Source: Ascoidea asiatica
Lineage: Eukaryota; Ascomycota; Saccharomycetes; Ascoideales; Ascoideaceae
NCBI GenBank assembly: GCA_001600695.1
Contig: BCKQ01000003.1
Span: 744,001-808,000, forward strand
Direction: 5' to 3'
Length of the DNA: 64,000 bases
The position numbers were made by a program, and so were the translations under genes. Below, one piece after another: positions 21,961 through 32,265 of this stretch (within the stretch, counting starts at the first letter, position 1; each line of letters begins with the position of its first letter). The notes beneath the pieces were generated by a model. The model saw only the letters and a program-made list of their open reading frames with translations, did not search any database and had not been told where the DNA came from.

Positions 21961-22089
21961 TATATTATTATTATTATTGGTATTTAGATATTTTATTGAT
22001 AATGAAGATTTCAAAGGTATATCATTAGAAGATTTTGAAAGCTTCAGATTTTTTTCAGATTCCTTTTTAATATTCAACATTGAAGACAT
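17425..22089 (-). CDS. BUD4: Anillin-like bud-site selection protein Bud4
   Basis: Septin-associated scaffold at the mother-bud neck that marks the axial bud site and stabilises the septin ring. The 1554-aa protein has a long disordered N-terminal part with poly-Asn runs and acidic stretches. An anillin-homology region begins near residue 1193 (GRLYVKVVGLKNIELDGLD, then LDNGIHCICTP). A C-terminal PH domain runs from about 1411 (NEGFLLQDGGDCNYLKRRFF) to 1545, ending with a conserved Trp in EKQRWIKSLD. This order (disordered, anillin homology, PH at the extreme C-terminus) is that of Bud4, which is about 1450 aa in S. cerevisiae. The start is the ATG at 22087-22089. Together with MYO1 it is the second bud-neck gene in this window. 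Confidence 0.93.
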
Positions 22090-24189
22090 TTTATGAAAGA
22101 TTTATGAATATATTTGTATATGAAATAAGGAATTATTCTTGATTATTATTTATCTTTTCATATAAGATGAAAGTAACAGGAAAATTAAAAAAAAAAGTTT
22201 TAGAAATTGTTATTCTTATTTTGATATGAGTTTAAAGTAAAATTAAGGTAGGAATATTTTAAATAATTCAAAATATGATATTGAAATGTAAACAGAATAA
22301 AGAAATTTGTAATTAAAGTTAAGAAAAGTATATTAAAATAAATATTTCTAGCTAATTATAAGAAATAAATCTTAAAAGCAAAAAAAAAAAAAAAATTGTA
22401 TAAGCTATTTGAATTTAAGCAAAATTGTCATATACAATAATAGTAGGATATGGTATATAATAGATTGGATAAATTTTTTATGGATATTTTAATATTGAAA
22501 TTATTTAGTTATTGAAACCAGTATTATGAATTGTTACTTTATTGAATTAGGTTAGTTATTGTTTATTTATTTATTTATCTGAATTGTTCATAAACATGAA
22601 TAATAAGAAAGAGATGAATACATACAATTATTTTTTTTTGGGATTTTTTTTATAGAATTGTTCATTCTTCTCCAATCAGTTTAAGGAGTGATTAAATTTG
22701 TCAGTTCCAGAATATCAACTTGTTCTTTCTTGTTAGACCGAGAATAATTCTTCTCTATATTTTATATTTGATTGAATCAAACAAGTTGTTGTTTTAAATT
22801 TCTAAAATAGCTTTTGAACAATTCTCGAGTGGTTCTCGATTGAATATTGAATAAAATAATGTTTCTTCTTCTTCCTCTTTCTCTTCTTCTTCTTCTTCTG
22901 GCTTGGCTCAGGCTTTGCTTCCATTGTCAGATTCTGCGAGCTGAGACTGCACGCGCCCAATCGGGAAAAATAAACAAACAACCCAATTCGGCCAAAGAGG
23001 GTCCACGTCCGAGTTTGGAAACACGCGCACGTGAACCTTGAATTTGAGGGTCTGCTTACGTAAGTCAATTTTGAGGGTTTTTCGTGTTTTTTTTAAATTT
23101 TATTATTTTTTTCAAAGTTTACGCGTTTTTCGTATTTTCTGATATTTTTTGATTATTTCCAACCACAAAACCCAAAACAGAAAAAAAACAACAAAAAAAA
23201 GATCTAAATTTCAAAAGGAACTAAATTTGACAGAGGATTCACTGAAAAACAGTGAAAACTCACACAAACCACACATAAATCTATTCACTCCAGATTATTA
23301 TTAGCCTGTTGGGAAAGTTGGTATCATCGACTATTACTGAAAGTGCAGGTAGTACTGCACTCGATTACCTGATTGCCTGAGAACTTGATGATCTGAATAT
23401 CAAATTACTCGAGGAGTCTTGACTAGGTCGAAGTAATCTTCAAATTTAAATTCCATTGGCCAGTAACTTTTCTCATTCACAACTATCCATAACTTACAAT
23501 CTAAGAAATTTAAGAAATGTAAGAAATGTAAGATAAATAATTGAAATTCAGGAAATAGATTTATGAAAATTAAGGGGAAAATAAGTGGAAAATATATGAA
23601 AAATAAGTGAAAATTAGATAAATAAAAATATGGAAAATCAATGTACTAAAATTCTAAAACTGGAACTGGAATTTTAGTTAATATTCATTTTCTTCAAGTC
23701 GAATTGTTGAGCTAATTTGAAAAACAGATCAAGTTTCTTTACAAATTCAAGTAACATTAATGAAATATTACTCTACTGTATTACAAAAACCTTAATTATT
23801 GATTGTTCAACTGCATATAACTTTACATTTCTGTATTATCTCTCGTTTAAATATTTCTCTTTTTTTTTTAAATACTTTTTATCAATGAATTTTTATCCTT
23901 TATACAATCCTGTCATTCTCATACAATAATCTCCATCCTCATGATAACTTTATTAATTTTATTAACTTTATCAATTATGATCTAATATTCTTACTCAACT
24001 TCTCATTCTATCATATTCTCTCAAATTATTTTCTTTATATAAATATATTAAATATTATGAGTTTTTCCTTACGTATTAATATTAAAATACTCCTATTTTA
24101 AATCATACAAATGAGTATAAATCAAAAGAAAATATAAAAAAAAAATAAAAGAAAACATTCATATATTATATTATTTTCAATTTAAAAAA
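22090..24189. promoter_or_regulatory. Divergent intergenic region, BUD4 / Rab5 gene
   Basis: A 2.1-kb spacer between divergent genes. The left part is AT-rich. A GC-rich island at about 22905-23050 carries an E-box CACGTG at 23028-23033, next to CGCG- and CACG-rich DNA. A second patch with several short repeats lies at about 23300-23420. The last 700 bp before the Rab5 start are AT-rich. Short frames here start at non-ATG codons or look random. Confidence 0.5.
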
Positions 24190-25131
24190 ATGACTAATAC
24201 AACTACAACTATATCACCATCTTTAATATCAAGATCAAGTTCTTTTGATTATGGTAAAAGTGCTTATTATAATAATAATAATATTAATAATAATAATAGT
24301 AACATAAATAATAATTATAATAATCTGGATAGAAATTCAATTGCAAATTCAACTATAAATTCAAATTCAAATTCAAATTCAAATTCTAATTCTAATATAA
24401 TTCAAACTCCATTAGCAAAACAAACAATAACTGTGAAATTAGTTTTATTAGGTGAAGCTGCTGTTGGAAAATCTTCTTTAGTTTTAAGATTTGTTTCAAA
24501 TGATTTTCAAGAAAATAAAGAACCAACTATTGGTGCTGCTTTTTTAACACAAAGATGTCAAATTAATGAAAAAATTATTAAATTTGAAATTTGGGATACT
24601 GCAGGTCAAGAAAGATTTGCTTCATTAGCTCCAATGTATTATAGAAATGCAAAATGTGCTTTAATTGTTTATGATATAACTAAAAAACAAAGTTTTTTAA
24701 AAGCAAAAGATTGGGTAAATGAAATTAAAGATCAAGCAAAAAAAAATATAATAATTGCTTTAATTGGTAATAAATTTGATTTAGTTAGTACAAAAAATTT
24801 TATTGAAATTAATAAAGATCTGAATAATATTAAAAATAAAAGTAGTATAAATAATTCTAAATTTAAAAGAAAAGTAAGTATTGAAGAAGCAAAAGAATAT
24901 GCAAAAGAACAAAATTTACTTTTTTTTGAAACTAGTGCTAAATCTGGTTATAATGTTAATGAAGTTTTCTTAGCTATTGGTAATAAAATTCCAAAATTAT
25001 TCTCAAATAGACGTCATTCTCATAATAATAATAATAACAATCATAATCATAATCATAATCGTTCTCAACAAAATAATGATAGAGTAAATTTAAATACAAA
25101 TCAACTTGATAATCTGCAATGTGCTTGTTAA
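24190..25131 (+). CDS. VPS21: Rab5-family small GTPase (Vps21/Ypt5-type)
   Basis: Rab GTPase of early endosomes that controls vesicle tethering and endosome fusion. Seen: P-loop GEAAVGKSS at 88-96, effector region [15 protein letters not shown] (about 108-122), WDTAGQE at 135-141, NKFD at 194-197, SAK at 249-251 and a C-terminal CAC for double geranylgeranylation. The effector and switch segments match Vps21/Ypt53 better than Ypt52. At 313 aa it is about 100 longer than the family norm. The extra length is an ~80-residue Asn/Ser-rich N-terminal extension, a ~30-residue insertion after NKFD (198-229), and a His/Asn-rich hypervariable tail. A Met nearer the domain is absent, so the extension is translated unless splicing or a non-ATG start is used. 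Vps21 versus Ypt53 is not resolved. Confidence 0.93.
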   Translation: MTNTTTTISPSLISRSSSFDYGKSAYYNNNNINNNNSNINNNYNNLDRNSIANSTINSNSNSNSNSNSNIIQTPLAKQTITVKLVLLGEAAVGKSSLVLRFVSNDFQENKEPTIGAAFLTQRCQINEKIIKFEIWDTAGQERFASLAPMYYRNAKCALIVYDITKKQSFLKAKDWVNEIKDQAKKNIIIALIGNKFDLVSTKNFIEINKDLNNIKNKSSINNSKFKRKVSIEEAKEYAKEQNLLFFETSAKSGYNVNEVFLAIGNKIPKLFSNRRHSHNNNNNNHNHNHNRSQQNNDRVNLNTNQLDNLQCAC

Positions 25132-27247
25132 TTTATTCTTATTTATTATGATGCCATTATCATTTCTATATTATTTTTTTATTTTTTTCTCTATGTTATC
25201 TATAAATTATTATCAATCAACTATCTTTTTCTTACAATTTTTTTTTCTTTTATCATTTATGTTTTTCTTTTGCATTATGCCCATTATGTTAATTCTTAAA
25301 TTTATTTTTAGTAGTTCATTTTCAAAGAACAAAAAGAAAAATTTCAAAAGCTCTATTCTTTTTCATCTAATTTTATAATACCATTTCATTGATTTTTTTA
25401 TATATTATACGATTTTCAATATTTATTTTATATATTAGTAATTGTTTAAAGCTTTCTTTCAAACTACATTGAAAGTATTGTAAAAAGAGATAAAAAATTA
25501 GGATGAAGATATGGCTGCAAGATAACTCGAGATTTAAATCAAATAATGATCATCTTATTGAAGATAATTCCAATAAAGCATATGGAATTCATGATGTAAA
25601 GATAGTGCATATAATAGATCTACATTCAAGAATTTGGAAAAAAGTTTTGTACGATCACCAATCACTTTGACGATTTAAATCTTTTCATAGAAAGCACCTC
25701 GTCTATTTCCCCCTGTCTTGATGAATTCTGTTCTGTTGCATGGAAGTTCCATAAAATGAAATAATTTAATAAAATAAACCGAGCATAATATTTAATATAG
25801 ATTGTTTCTGGATAACTGACTCCTTTTTATTCTTTCTATTATTAAGTCTGAGTTCTTCAACAAAAATAAATGGCTTTATTCTCATATTAAAACTATTTCA
25901 AGAGAGTTCTGTTTTCAAATAGTACTGAAGAGTGGTAATCATGCCTTTAATCATTAGTTTCTCAATATAATCTTGTTCAACAATTACGAATTACATTTAA
26001 TATTTGAGCTGATAAGTTTCTAGGTTGAGAAGACAAAGTCAGAAATAGTCCAAATCTTTAACGATTATAATATTACTTCAGTACTGAATTTCTTTGAACA
26101 AATCTTAAATAATATTCAAATAAACTTTTGATATTGTTTGATTGTCTCAGTTTTTCCAAATTTTCTAAAATCCTGCTTTATTTAAACTGGCTTTAACCTT
26201 GGTGAATTTCAAACTTACCACTGAACCAGAACTTTTCAATGCTTTAAGGCTATAAAATAATGATAAAAGTCTATTTTATTTTAATTTTAATATAATCTGA
26301 TGGTTTATTTCATTCTTTTATTGTAATTTTTGCTTGTGTAAAAATATTTTAACCAATTTCATAAGTTATTAGTTAACTAAAACTTGCCTCCTTTTTTTTT
26401 GCCTGATTTCTTTATTTGATTCTTTCTTTCTTTCTTTTCAATCTTAAACTGAATTAAAAATAAATCTTGTTTTTTAAAAAGCCTTAAACTTTCATTGATT
26501 GTTATTATATAAGAAATTGGCTTGATTATTTTCTTTAAGAAAAGGTTAAGATAAAATTGTGACTCTTTTATTCAAAAAAAATATATTTTATTTTTCAATT
26601 TATTCATTCAATAATAAAATAACTAAAGTTTGTAATCAATTAATATTATTACCTTATCATAGATTATTTTTAAATTCTACAAAAAGATAGTCTTTAACAG
26701 TTAAAATATTCTCGCAGAAAGTAAGTAAGTAAGCAATTAAGTAAAAAAAAAAAAATTAGAAAAAAATTCATTAAGATTAAAACATAATTAAGTGTAAATA
26801 TAAGTAAATATAAATATATAAATATATAAATATAATTATAAATAATCATTGTGGTTTTTTATTTACTTATTACTTTTCATATACCCTATCTCATAATTTC
26901 ATTCATATTAAATAAACTGAATATTCTTAATATTCTCAACATTTTTAACACTTTTAACATTATTAACATTCCAGTCTTAAATAAAAAGTAAATAACTTCA
27001 AAACGTTACATTGAAATTTTGAAAATATCCCACAGAGAAGAGTTAAACACTAATAAAAATTACAAACAAAAGGTTTATTTTATTAAAAAAGTTATAATAA
27101 TAATTCTTCGTAATTAATATATCAGACTCATAATTTTACCATTTTTTTTACTTTGAATATCATATTAAATCACATCATATTATATTATAATAAATTATCA
27201 TTTATTGAATTATTCCAATATTCTATTATAAAATTTTTTTTTTCAAA
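25132..27247. other. 2.1-kb intergenic region without recognised gene
   Basis: Follows the Rab5 stop and precedes the 160-aa gene. It is AT-rich throughout with no open frame of coding quality; the 90-residue frame overlapping the Rab5 stop lies in the T-rich 3' UTR. I looked for tRNA boxes and snoRNA-like C/D motifs and saw none that fit. Confidence 0.45.
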
Positions 27248-27730
27248 ATGTCAGAAAGTAATGAAGAACAAATTATTAAAAATAATAGATTAAAGACTAA
27301 ATTAAAACATTCATTTTCAACAATGATTGAAAAAGCAGCGGCAACAGGTCAATTAATTAAAAATGGATTTAAAAAAACAGGTCAATATACTATAAAAAGT
27401 GGAAAAACTTTATATAAACCAGTTAATGCTATAGTACCTTCAAAACAAACTTTATCAAAATTTGGTAATAATGTTTATAATAAATATCCAACATTATATG
27501 AAGGTTATGGTAGATTACCAAGTCCAAAAACTATTAAAGAAGGAATTTCTGGTTGGTTTAAGAAATATAAAGATTATTGTATTAATTTAATTAGAAAAAT
27601 TACTTCTGGTTCAAAAGGTTTTGCAAGAATTATTTTAGGTTTTATTGTTGCTGAATTAATTGATAATAAAGATTTACATAAAAAAATTGTTGGACATTTT
27701 CAAAAAGGTAATAAAGCAATTCAAGCTTAA
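27248..27730 (+). CDS. Small basic uncharacterised protein (160 aa)
   Basis: I do not recognise this protein securely. It is 160 aa and lysine-rich. A Lys/Thr-rich N-terminal half is followed by KYPTLYEGYGRLPSPKTIKE (about 79-98), then a hydrophobic stretch near 127-142 (ARIILGFIVAELI), and an end KIVGHFQKG. The order of a Pro-containing segment, a basic amphipathic stretch and a C-terminal hydrophobic segment with GF.V.E.I and VG resembles mitochondrial ATP-synthase subunit g (Atp20). However, the usual GxxxG spacing is not evident and the protein is longer than Atp20 (115 aa from memory), so this is only a hypothesis. Reality of the gene is supported by AT-biased but regular codon use, an AT-rich leader ending AAAATG, and the absence of any competing frame. 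Confidence 0.8.
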   Translation: MSESNEEQIIKNNRLKTKLKHSFSTMIEKAAATGQLIKNGFKKTGQYTIKSGKTLYKPVNAIVPSKQTLSKFGNNVYNKYPTLYEGYGRLPSPKTIKEGISGWFKKYKDYCINLIRKITSGSKGFARIILGFIVAELIDNKDLHKKIVGHFQKGNKAIQA

Positions 27731-28651
27731 TTTTAAAACAATAATATATTCAATACAATACAATTCAATACAATACAATATATATTCAAGTATATTATAT
27801 TATACTGGAAATAATTCATATACTGTATATTTTCAATCCCTCATATTATAAAAATTTCTTAATTTCGAATTGCATGTTTATTAAAAATTATTGTCAACTT
27901 TTTTCTTATTCTTTTTTCAATCAAAATGATATGATATGATATGATATACGATATACTAAATGTCTGTATAAGTAACTGGTGACTATTTATCCATAATCTA
28001 TAATATGTAAAATCCAAAATCAAAACTTTTTTATCCTTTTTATTCTTCTTATTATTTATTTATCTATTTATTTTAACTTTCTTTTTAATAATTTGAATTT
28101 TAATGTTATATATTCTTAGTTATGTATTCTTTTATAAAAATTAGTTTATTTAATCCATTTTTTTTGTTCATTTCTTTCTTAACTTATAGTATTTCATTTT
28201 TTATCAAATATATATAATCATGATTTTTGTTTCTGTCTTTTAATTGAAAATGTCTTACTTACTGCTACTTTGACTTCCTCTCTCTTTTATGTTTCATCAC
28301 CTCAGTATCTCTTTTCATGAACATACAGTACATACTCTAATCACATACTTTTTATTGCAAGTTCTGAATTGCTTCGTGATTCAGAAGAAGCAGAAGAAGC
28401 AAAAACACGAAGCAAAAACACGAAACAAAAACAAAAACAGGATACAGGGTATGCGTGGATTACATAAGCACACGTGCAATAACCTTTTTTTATTTTATTT
28501 TTATTTTTTTGGTTTTATCAACTGAAAAATAAATTTTCATTTTACGCAATCAGATAAAAAACTTGCTGGAATTTTCAAATTTTGGATAGAAGAAGTATTT
28601 GACATTTCAGACCAACCAAGTAATTAATAATAAGTAAGAATCTATCTCAAA
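27731..28651. promoter_or_regulatory. Intergenic region with PXR1 promoter
   Basis: About 0.9 kb. It starts with pentamer repeats of CAATA/CAATT type (about 27757-27780) and an (ATGAT)n run (about 27925-27947). The stretch at 28375-28480 is richer in A/C/G, with repeated GAAGCA and CACGAA(A/G)CAAAAA units. An E-box CACGTG sits at 28471-28476, about 176 bp before the PXR1 ATG, a plausible activator site for this ribosome-biogenesis gene. Confidence 0.5.
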
Positions 28652-29476
28652 ATGGGAGGTTTAGCAGCACAAAAGGTGAAACAACGATTTGGATTAGATC
28701 CAAGAAATACTCATTGGTCTGAAGATGGTGATAGATTTGGTAGTAAACATTTAGAAAAATATGGTTGGAGACCAGGTCAAGGTTTAGGACTTGTTTCAAA
28801 TTCAATAACTGCAAATATTAAAATTAATATAAAAGATAATATGGAAGGTTTAGGTAAAAAATCTTCAAAAGTGAATAAAAAATTTTCAAATGGTGAACCT
28901 TTTAATGATGAATGTGCTGGTTTAGATGTATTTCAAAGAATTTTAGGTAAATTAAATGGAAATGAAGATGATATAAATTCAGGTTTAGAACTTCAAACTA
29001 AACAAAAAATAATAAGTGGTAAATGGGGTATTGATTTTGTAAAAGCAGAAGTTTTAAAAAGTACTTGGGATAGTGAATTAAAGAAATTTATAAGTTATTC
29101 TGGTGAAGGTTCAAAAAATATTAATAAAAAAAAAAGATCTCTTGAGATGGATGGTATAAGGGAAGAAAATTATGATGAAAATATTGATAAAAATAATTCA
29201 GAGAGTACTTCAAAAAAAATTAAGAAATCAAAGAAAGATAAAAAAGATAAAAAAGAAAAGAAAGATAAACATAAAAAAGATAAGAAAGATAAAAAAGAAA
29301 AGAAAAATAAAAATAAAAAAGAAAAAGAAAGAGATGCTTTAATAACGACAAAACCTAAAACTGAAAAATTGATAACTAATGGTAGATTAGCTGCTCGTTC
29401 AAGATTAATAAGACAAAAAAGAGCTGCAACAATGGATCAAAAAGCATTAAATGAAATATTTATGATTGCAAACTAA
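28652..29476 (+). CDS. PXR1: G-patch protein Pxr1 (Gno1), rRNA/snoRNA processing
   Basis: Nucleolar G-patch cofactor of the DEAH helicase Prp43, needed for pre-rRNA and snoRNA 3' processing; the human homologue is PINX1. Seen: the conserved start with KQRFGLDPRNTHWSEDGDRF, a G-patch at about 25-71 (HLEKYGWRPGQGLGL, then NMEGLGKK), and the family segment ECAGLDVFQRILGKLNG at 87-103. A long lysine tract with KKDKK and KKEKK repeats lies at about 185-235, giving the KKE/D nucleolar tail typical of Pxr1. At 274 aa it has nearly the length of the S. cerevisiae protein (271 from memory). The start is the ATG in AAAATGGGAGG. It is convergent with FMP10, with a 250-bp spacer holding an A/T homopolymer run near 29605-29624. 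Confidence 0.96.
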   Translation: MGGLAAQKVKQRFGLDPRNTHWSEDGDRFGSKHLEKYGWRPGQGLGLVSNSITANIKINIKDNMEGLGKKSSKVNKKFSNGEPFNDECAGLDVFQRILGKLNGNEDDINSGLELQTKQKIISGKWGIDFVKAEVLKSTWDSELKKFISYSGEGSKNINKKKRSLEMDGIREENYDENIDKNNSESTSKKIKKSKKDKKDKKEKKDKHKKDKKDKKEKKNKNKKEKERDALITTKPKTEKLITNGRLAARSRLIRQKRAATMDQKALNEIFMIAN

Positions 29477-29727
29477 GAGTTTGAATTACTAATTATTACT
29501 AAATAAGTTTTTTAAAAGCTAATCACCTCCCAAACTTATTTTGTTATTTTTCTAGTATATTATTTTTCCAATTAGGAGGTAATGGTTAATCATTATCGTC
29601 ATTTTTTTTTTTTTTTTTTTTTTTCTCAGAATATATAGATTTAGATTTAGATTTATTTAAATTGAAAACTATTGCATTATAAATAGAATAGATTATTTAT
29701 TAATTCAGTTTTTATTTGAATAAAAAA

Positions 29728-30414
29728 TTATTCAAATAATTTAACCCAATTAAAATATTTAAACCATTTTGGTTCAACAAGAATACAATGTGCATCTGCA
29801 ACTCGTATTACTTTTTCAAATTTATTTAAAGGAACAGTTTCAACATATCCATTAATTATAACTTTTCTACCTTTATTTTCAATAACATTTGCTTTTAAAA
29901 CTAAAGTTGAATTAGATTTTATTTTTTCTTTAAAATTAATTTCTAATTTTGCAGTTACTCCTCTTTTACTTGGTAATTTTGAAAATCCACAATAACATAA
30001 ACCTTCATCTAATAATAATGAAATAATTCCATTATGTAAATTATTATCATCATCAATTAAATTTGATCCAATATGATAAAATCCAATTAATGTTCCATAT
30101 TTTTTATTTAAAAAATATATTGGATCAAATTCAATTTTATCTTCACCAAATAATAAACCTTGAAATACTTGATTACTTTGATAAGATTTTGGTATAGAAG
30201 AACTAACTTTTCCAGATTTAAAATCTTTATTTTTTAATAATTGAATATAATCATTTGTATGTTGTATGGAATCTAAAACATCTAATTTATGTTGTTCATG
30301 TAATGCTTTTGTATTTAAAGATTTATCTGGATTTTCCATTGAAGTATATGTTCCATACCCACCTAAAAATCCTAATGAACTTCCAAGAATTCTCCTTAAT
30401 ATAATCCCAGACAT
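29728..30414 (-). CDS. FMP10: Mitochondrial hotdog-fold thioesterase-like protein (Fmp10-type)
   Basis: Member of the thioesterase/hotdog superfamily seen in yeast mitochondria; activity is not established. The 228 residues begin with a basic, hydrophobic stretch (GIILRRILGSSLGFLGGYG) that can act as targeting or membrane sequence. The hotdog core at about 100-215 has the helix segment LHNGIISLLLDEGLCYCGF (127-144), with His127 and Asp136-Glu137 at positions typical of the active-site helix, followed by GVTAKLEINFKEKI and a GRKVIINGYVET strand. The end VEPKWFKYF matches the fungal Fmp10-like family. Minus-strand neighbours (RRM protein, YIM1) are tandem but too far apart to suggest co-transcription. 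Confidence 0.75.
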   Translation of the reverse strand: MSGIILRRILGSSLGFLGGYGTYTSMENPDKSLNTKALHEQHKLDVLDSIQHTNDYIQLLKNKDFKSGKVSSSIPKSYQSNQVFQGLLFGEDKIEFDPIYFLNKKYGTLIGFYHIGSNLIDDDNNLHNGIISLLLDEGLCYCGFSKLPSKRGVTAKLEINFKEKIKSNSTLVLKANVIENKGRKVIINGYVETVPLNKFEKVIRVADAHCILVEPKWFKYFNWVKLFE

Positions 30415-30858
30415 CTCTTTTCTACTATTATTATTATTGTTATTATTATTATTATTATTATTTTGAAGTCTTTTGAAATAAAACTATTGATAAATTTGAT
30501 CTGTTTCATAAAATATTGCTTCATCTATTCAATTTTGATCCTTTCAAATTTAAATCCTCAATACTCAACTTAAGTTTTTTTTGATTTAACTATTGATTAT
30601 ATTGCGACTTGCTGCAAATACTGCATACCTGACTAAATAGTAAACCGGAAACAATACTAATAATACTGTTAGTATTAAAATAAATTACTGATGCTGTATA
30701 AAAATATAAGATTGATAGTGAATTTATTGAATTTATAGAAATATATATATATACAAGAATTTTTATTATAAAGAACTTAGTTATATTTAAAATATTTTGT
30801 TTAAAAAAGTTATTTTAAAATATAAAAGTGCAAAAAAAAAAAATTAATTTAAAAAAAA
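30415..30858. other. Intergenic region between FMP10 and RRM gene
   Basis: About 440 bp, AT-rich. An AAT/ATT trinucleotide run (30426-30462) lies immediately upstream of the FMP10 start, and an (AT)n run near 30741-30753. It contains the FMP10 promoter and the 3' end of the RRM gene. Nothing else is recognised. Confidence 0.45.
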
Positions 30859-31851
30859 TTATTCTTCTTTCTTTGGATTGTTACGTTTAGTGTATTTTCT
30901 TGGCATTTTAGCATAACTTACATCAATAGTAACACCATGAAATTGAGTATTTTTTAAAGATTCAAAAGCACTAACTGCTGCTGATTTCTTTTTAAATTCA
31001 ACATGAGCCCAATATGGTTTATTTTCTTTTTCTGCAACATCTTTATCTTTAGTTTCAGTTGAAGTAGTTTCAGTTTCAGGAGTTGCTGCAGTTTCAATTG
31101 AAGTAGTAGTATCATCAGTTTTAGGTTTTAAAAAAGTTCTTAAAAATATATTATTAATTTTACCAAAAGGTGAAACAAGATCATAAATTTCAAGATTTGT
31201 TGTTTTATCATCTAATCTACCTAAATATAAAGATTTTTGATAAGGTAAAACTTTAGTTGAATAATCAGAAGGAATATAATTATCATTAATTTTAAGTCTA
31301 ACTTCTCTTAATCTATTAAGAATAATAGTTGTATTTTCAATTGAATCAATTTCAAGTAAAGCAAATTGACGAGTACCTTTACTACCAAAACTTTTACCTA
31401 ATTTTATTGAAGATAAACTTTGAGAAATTTCTGGAGTTAAATATGATTTAATAATTGAATATAAATTTTCTTCAGTAATACTTGGAGGAATATTTGATAA
31501 AAAAATTCTTGAACTTGGAGGATATTTATCTCTTGAAAAATAAACATCAATAGTTTTATCTTCAAGTACTAAATTTCTAAATTCTCTAAAAGCTAAAGAA
31601 CCAAAATAAGTATCTCTAAATTGAATAGTAGCTTCATTAGAATTTGGAATTTTTGAAGATTCTTGAACAATTACATCTTCAACATTTCTATAATTTGAAA
31701 GATAATCTTTTTTTAATTGATCAATAGTAAATGATTTTGGTAAATTTGAAAGATATAAAATACTTGATTTTCTTATATTTGAATTTGAAAAAAAACGATT
31801 GAAAGATAAAGTTGGTTTTAAAGAATTGGTAATTGGTAAAGAACGAAACAT
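30859..31851 (-). CDS. RNA-binding protein with three RRM-like domains, probably mitochondrial
   Basis: The 330-aa protein starts with an Arg/Ser/Phe-rich, acid-free leader (MFRSLPITNSLKPTLSFNRF), as in a mitochondrial presequence. Three RRM-like units follow: RNP2-type strands ILYLSNLP (31-38), RIFLSNIP (115-122) and SLYLGRLD (207-214). The third unit has the RNP1-like strand YWAHVEFK (280-287) after a Thr/Glu-rich insertion of about 40 residues (244-278). The tail is basic (RKYTKRNNPKK). I do not recognise a specific orthologue; a role in mitochondrial mRNA handling or translation is an inference from the leader and the RRMs. The ATG at 31849-31851 is the natural start because it opens the presequence. 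Confidence 0.8.
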   Translation of the reverse strand: MFRSLPITNSLKPTLSFNRFFSNSNIRKSSILYLSNLPKSFTIDQLKKDYLSNYRNVEDVIVQESSKIPNSNEATIQFRDTYFGSLAFREFRNLVLEDKTIDVYFSRDKYPPSSRIFLSNIPPSITEENLYSIIKSYLTPEISQSLSSIKLGKSFGSKGTRQFALLEIDSIENTTIILNRLREVRLKINDNYIPSDYSTKVLPYQKSLYLGRLDDKTTNLEIYDLVSPFGKINNIFLRTFLKPKTDDTTTSIETAATPETETTSTETKDKDVAEKENKPYWAHVEFKKKSAAVSAFESLKNTQFHGVTIDVSYAKMPRKYTKRNNPKKEE

Positions 31852-32265
31852 TATGAAAATTAAAGTAGATTATATATATGATATATTGAATTAATTGATT
31901 ATTATACAGTAATTGAATTAAAATATGATATGATAAGTATAAAAACAAATAAATAAACAGATAAATATTTGCATTTGCATTAATAAATAAGTTGCTAAAC
32001 AAATAATTTTACGTTTTCCCAATGAAAATTTTCAGTAAGAGATAAATTTGATAAAAAGCACGTTTTTGTCGAGGTGGAGACCAGAAGTGCGGGTGTGCTG
32101 GTATTATTAGTATAAACTACGGTTTTTATGGTTATTATGGTTATTATGGTTATATTAGATTAAATTAGATTAAATTAGATTATATATTGAATATTAGGGA
32201 AATGAATAAATAATTGATAAAATAATAAAAGAAATGATGAAAGAAGTGATGAAAGTGACAAGAAA
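31852..32265. other. Intergenic region with short-period repeats
   Basis: About 410 bp between the RRM gene and YIM1. It contains a 9-bp repeat (GGTTATTAT type, about 32129-32153) followed at once by a 10-bp repeat (TTAGATTAAA type, about 32154-32183). Upstream is a short GC-richer patch (32065-32100). No gene. Confidence 0.5.
32129..32183. repeat. Adjacent 9-bp and 10-bp tandem repeats
   Basis: About three copies of a GGTTATTAT unit, then three copies of a TTAGATTAAA unit, directly adjoining, in the YIM1 3' / RRM gene 5' interval. Confidence 0.85.

Noticed and set aside
23300-23330. TGTTGGGA-type start of a Ty-like LTR
   Set aside because: No matching CA-terminated end, target duplication or second copy in the window.
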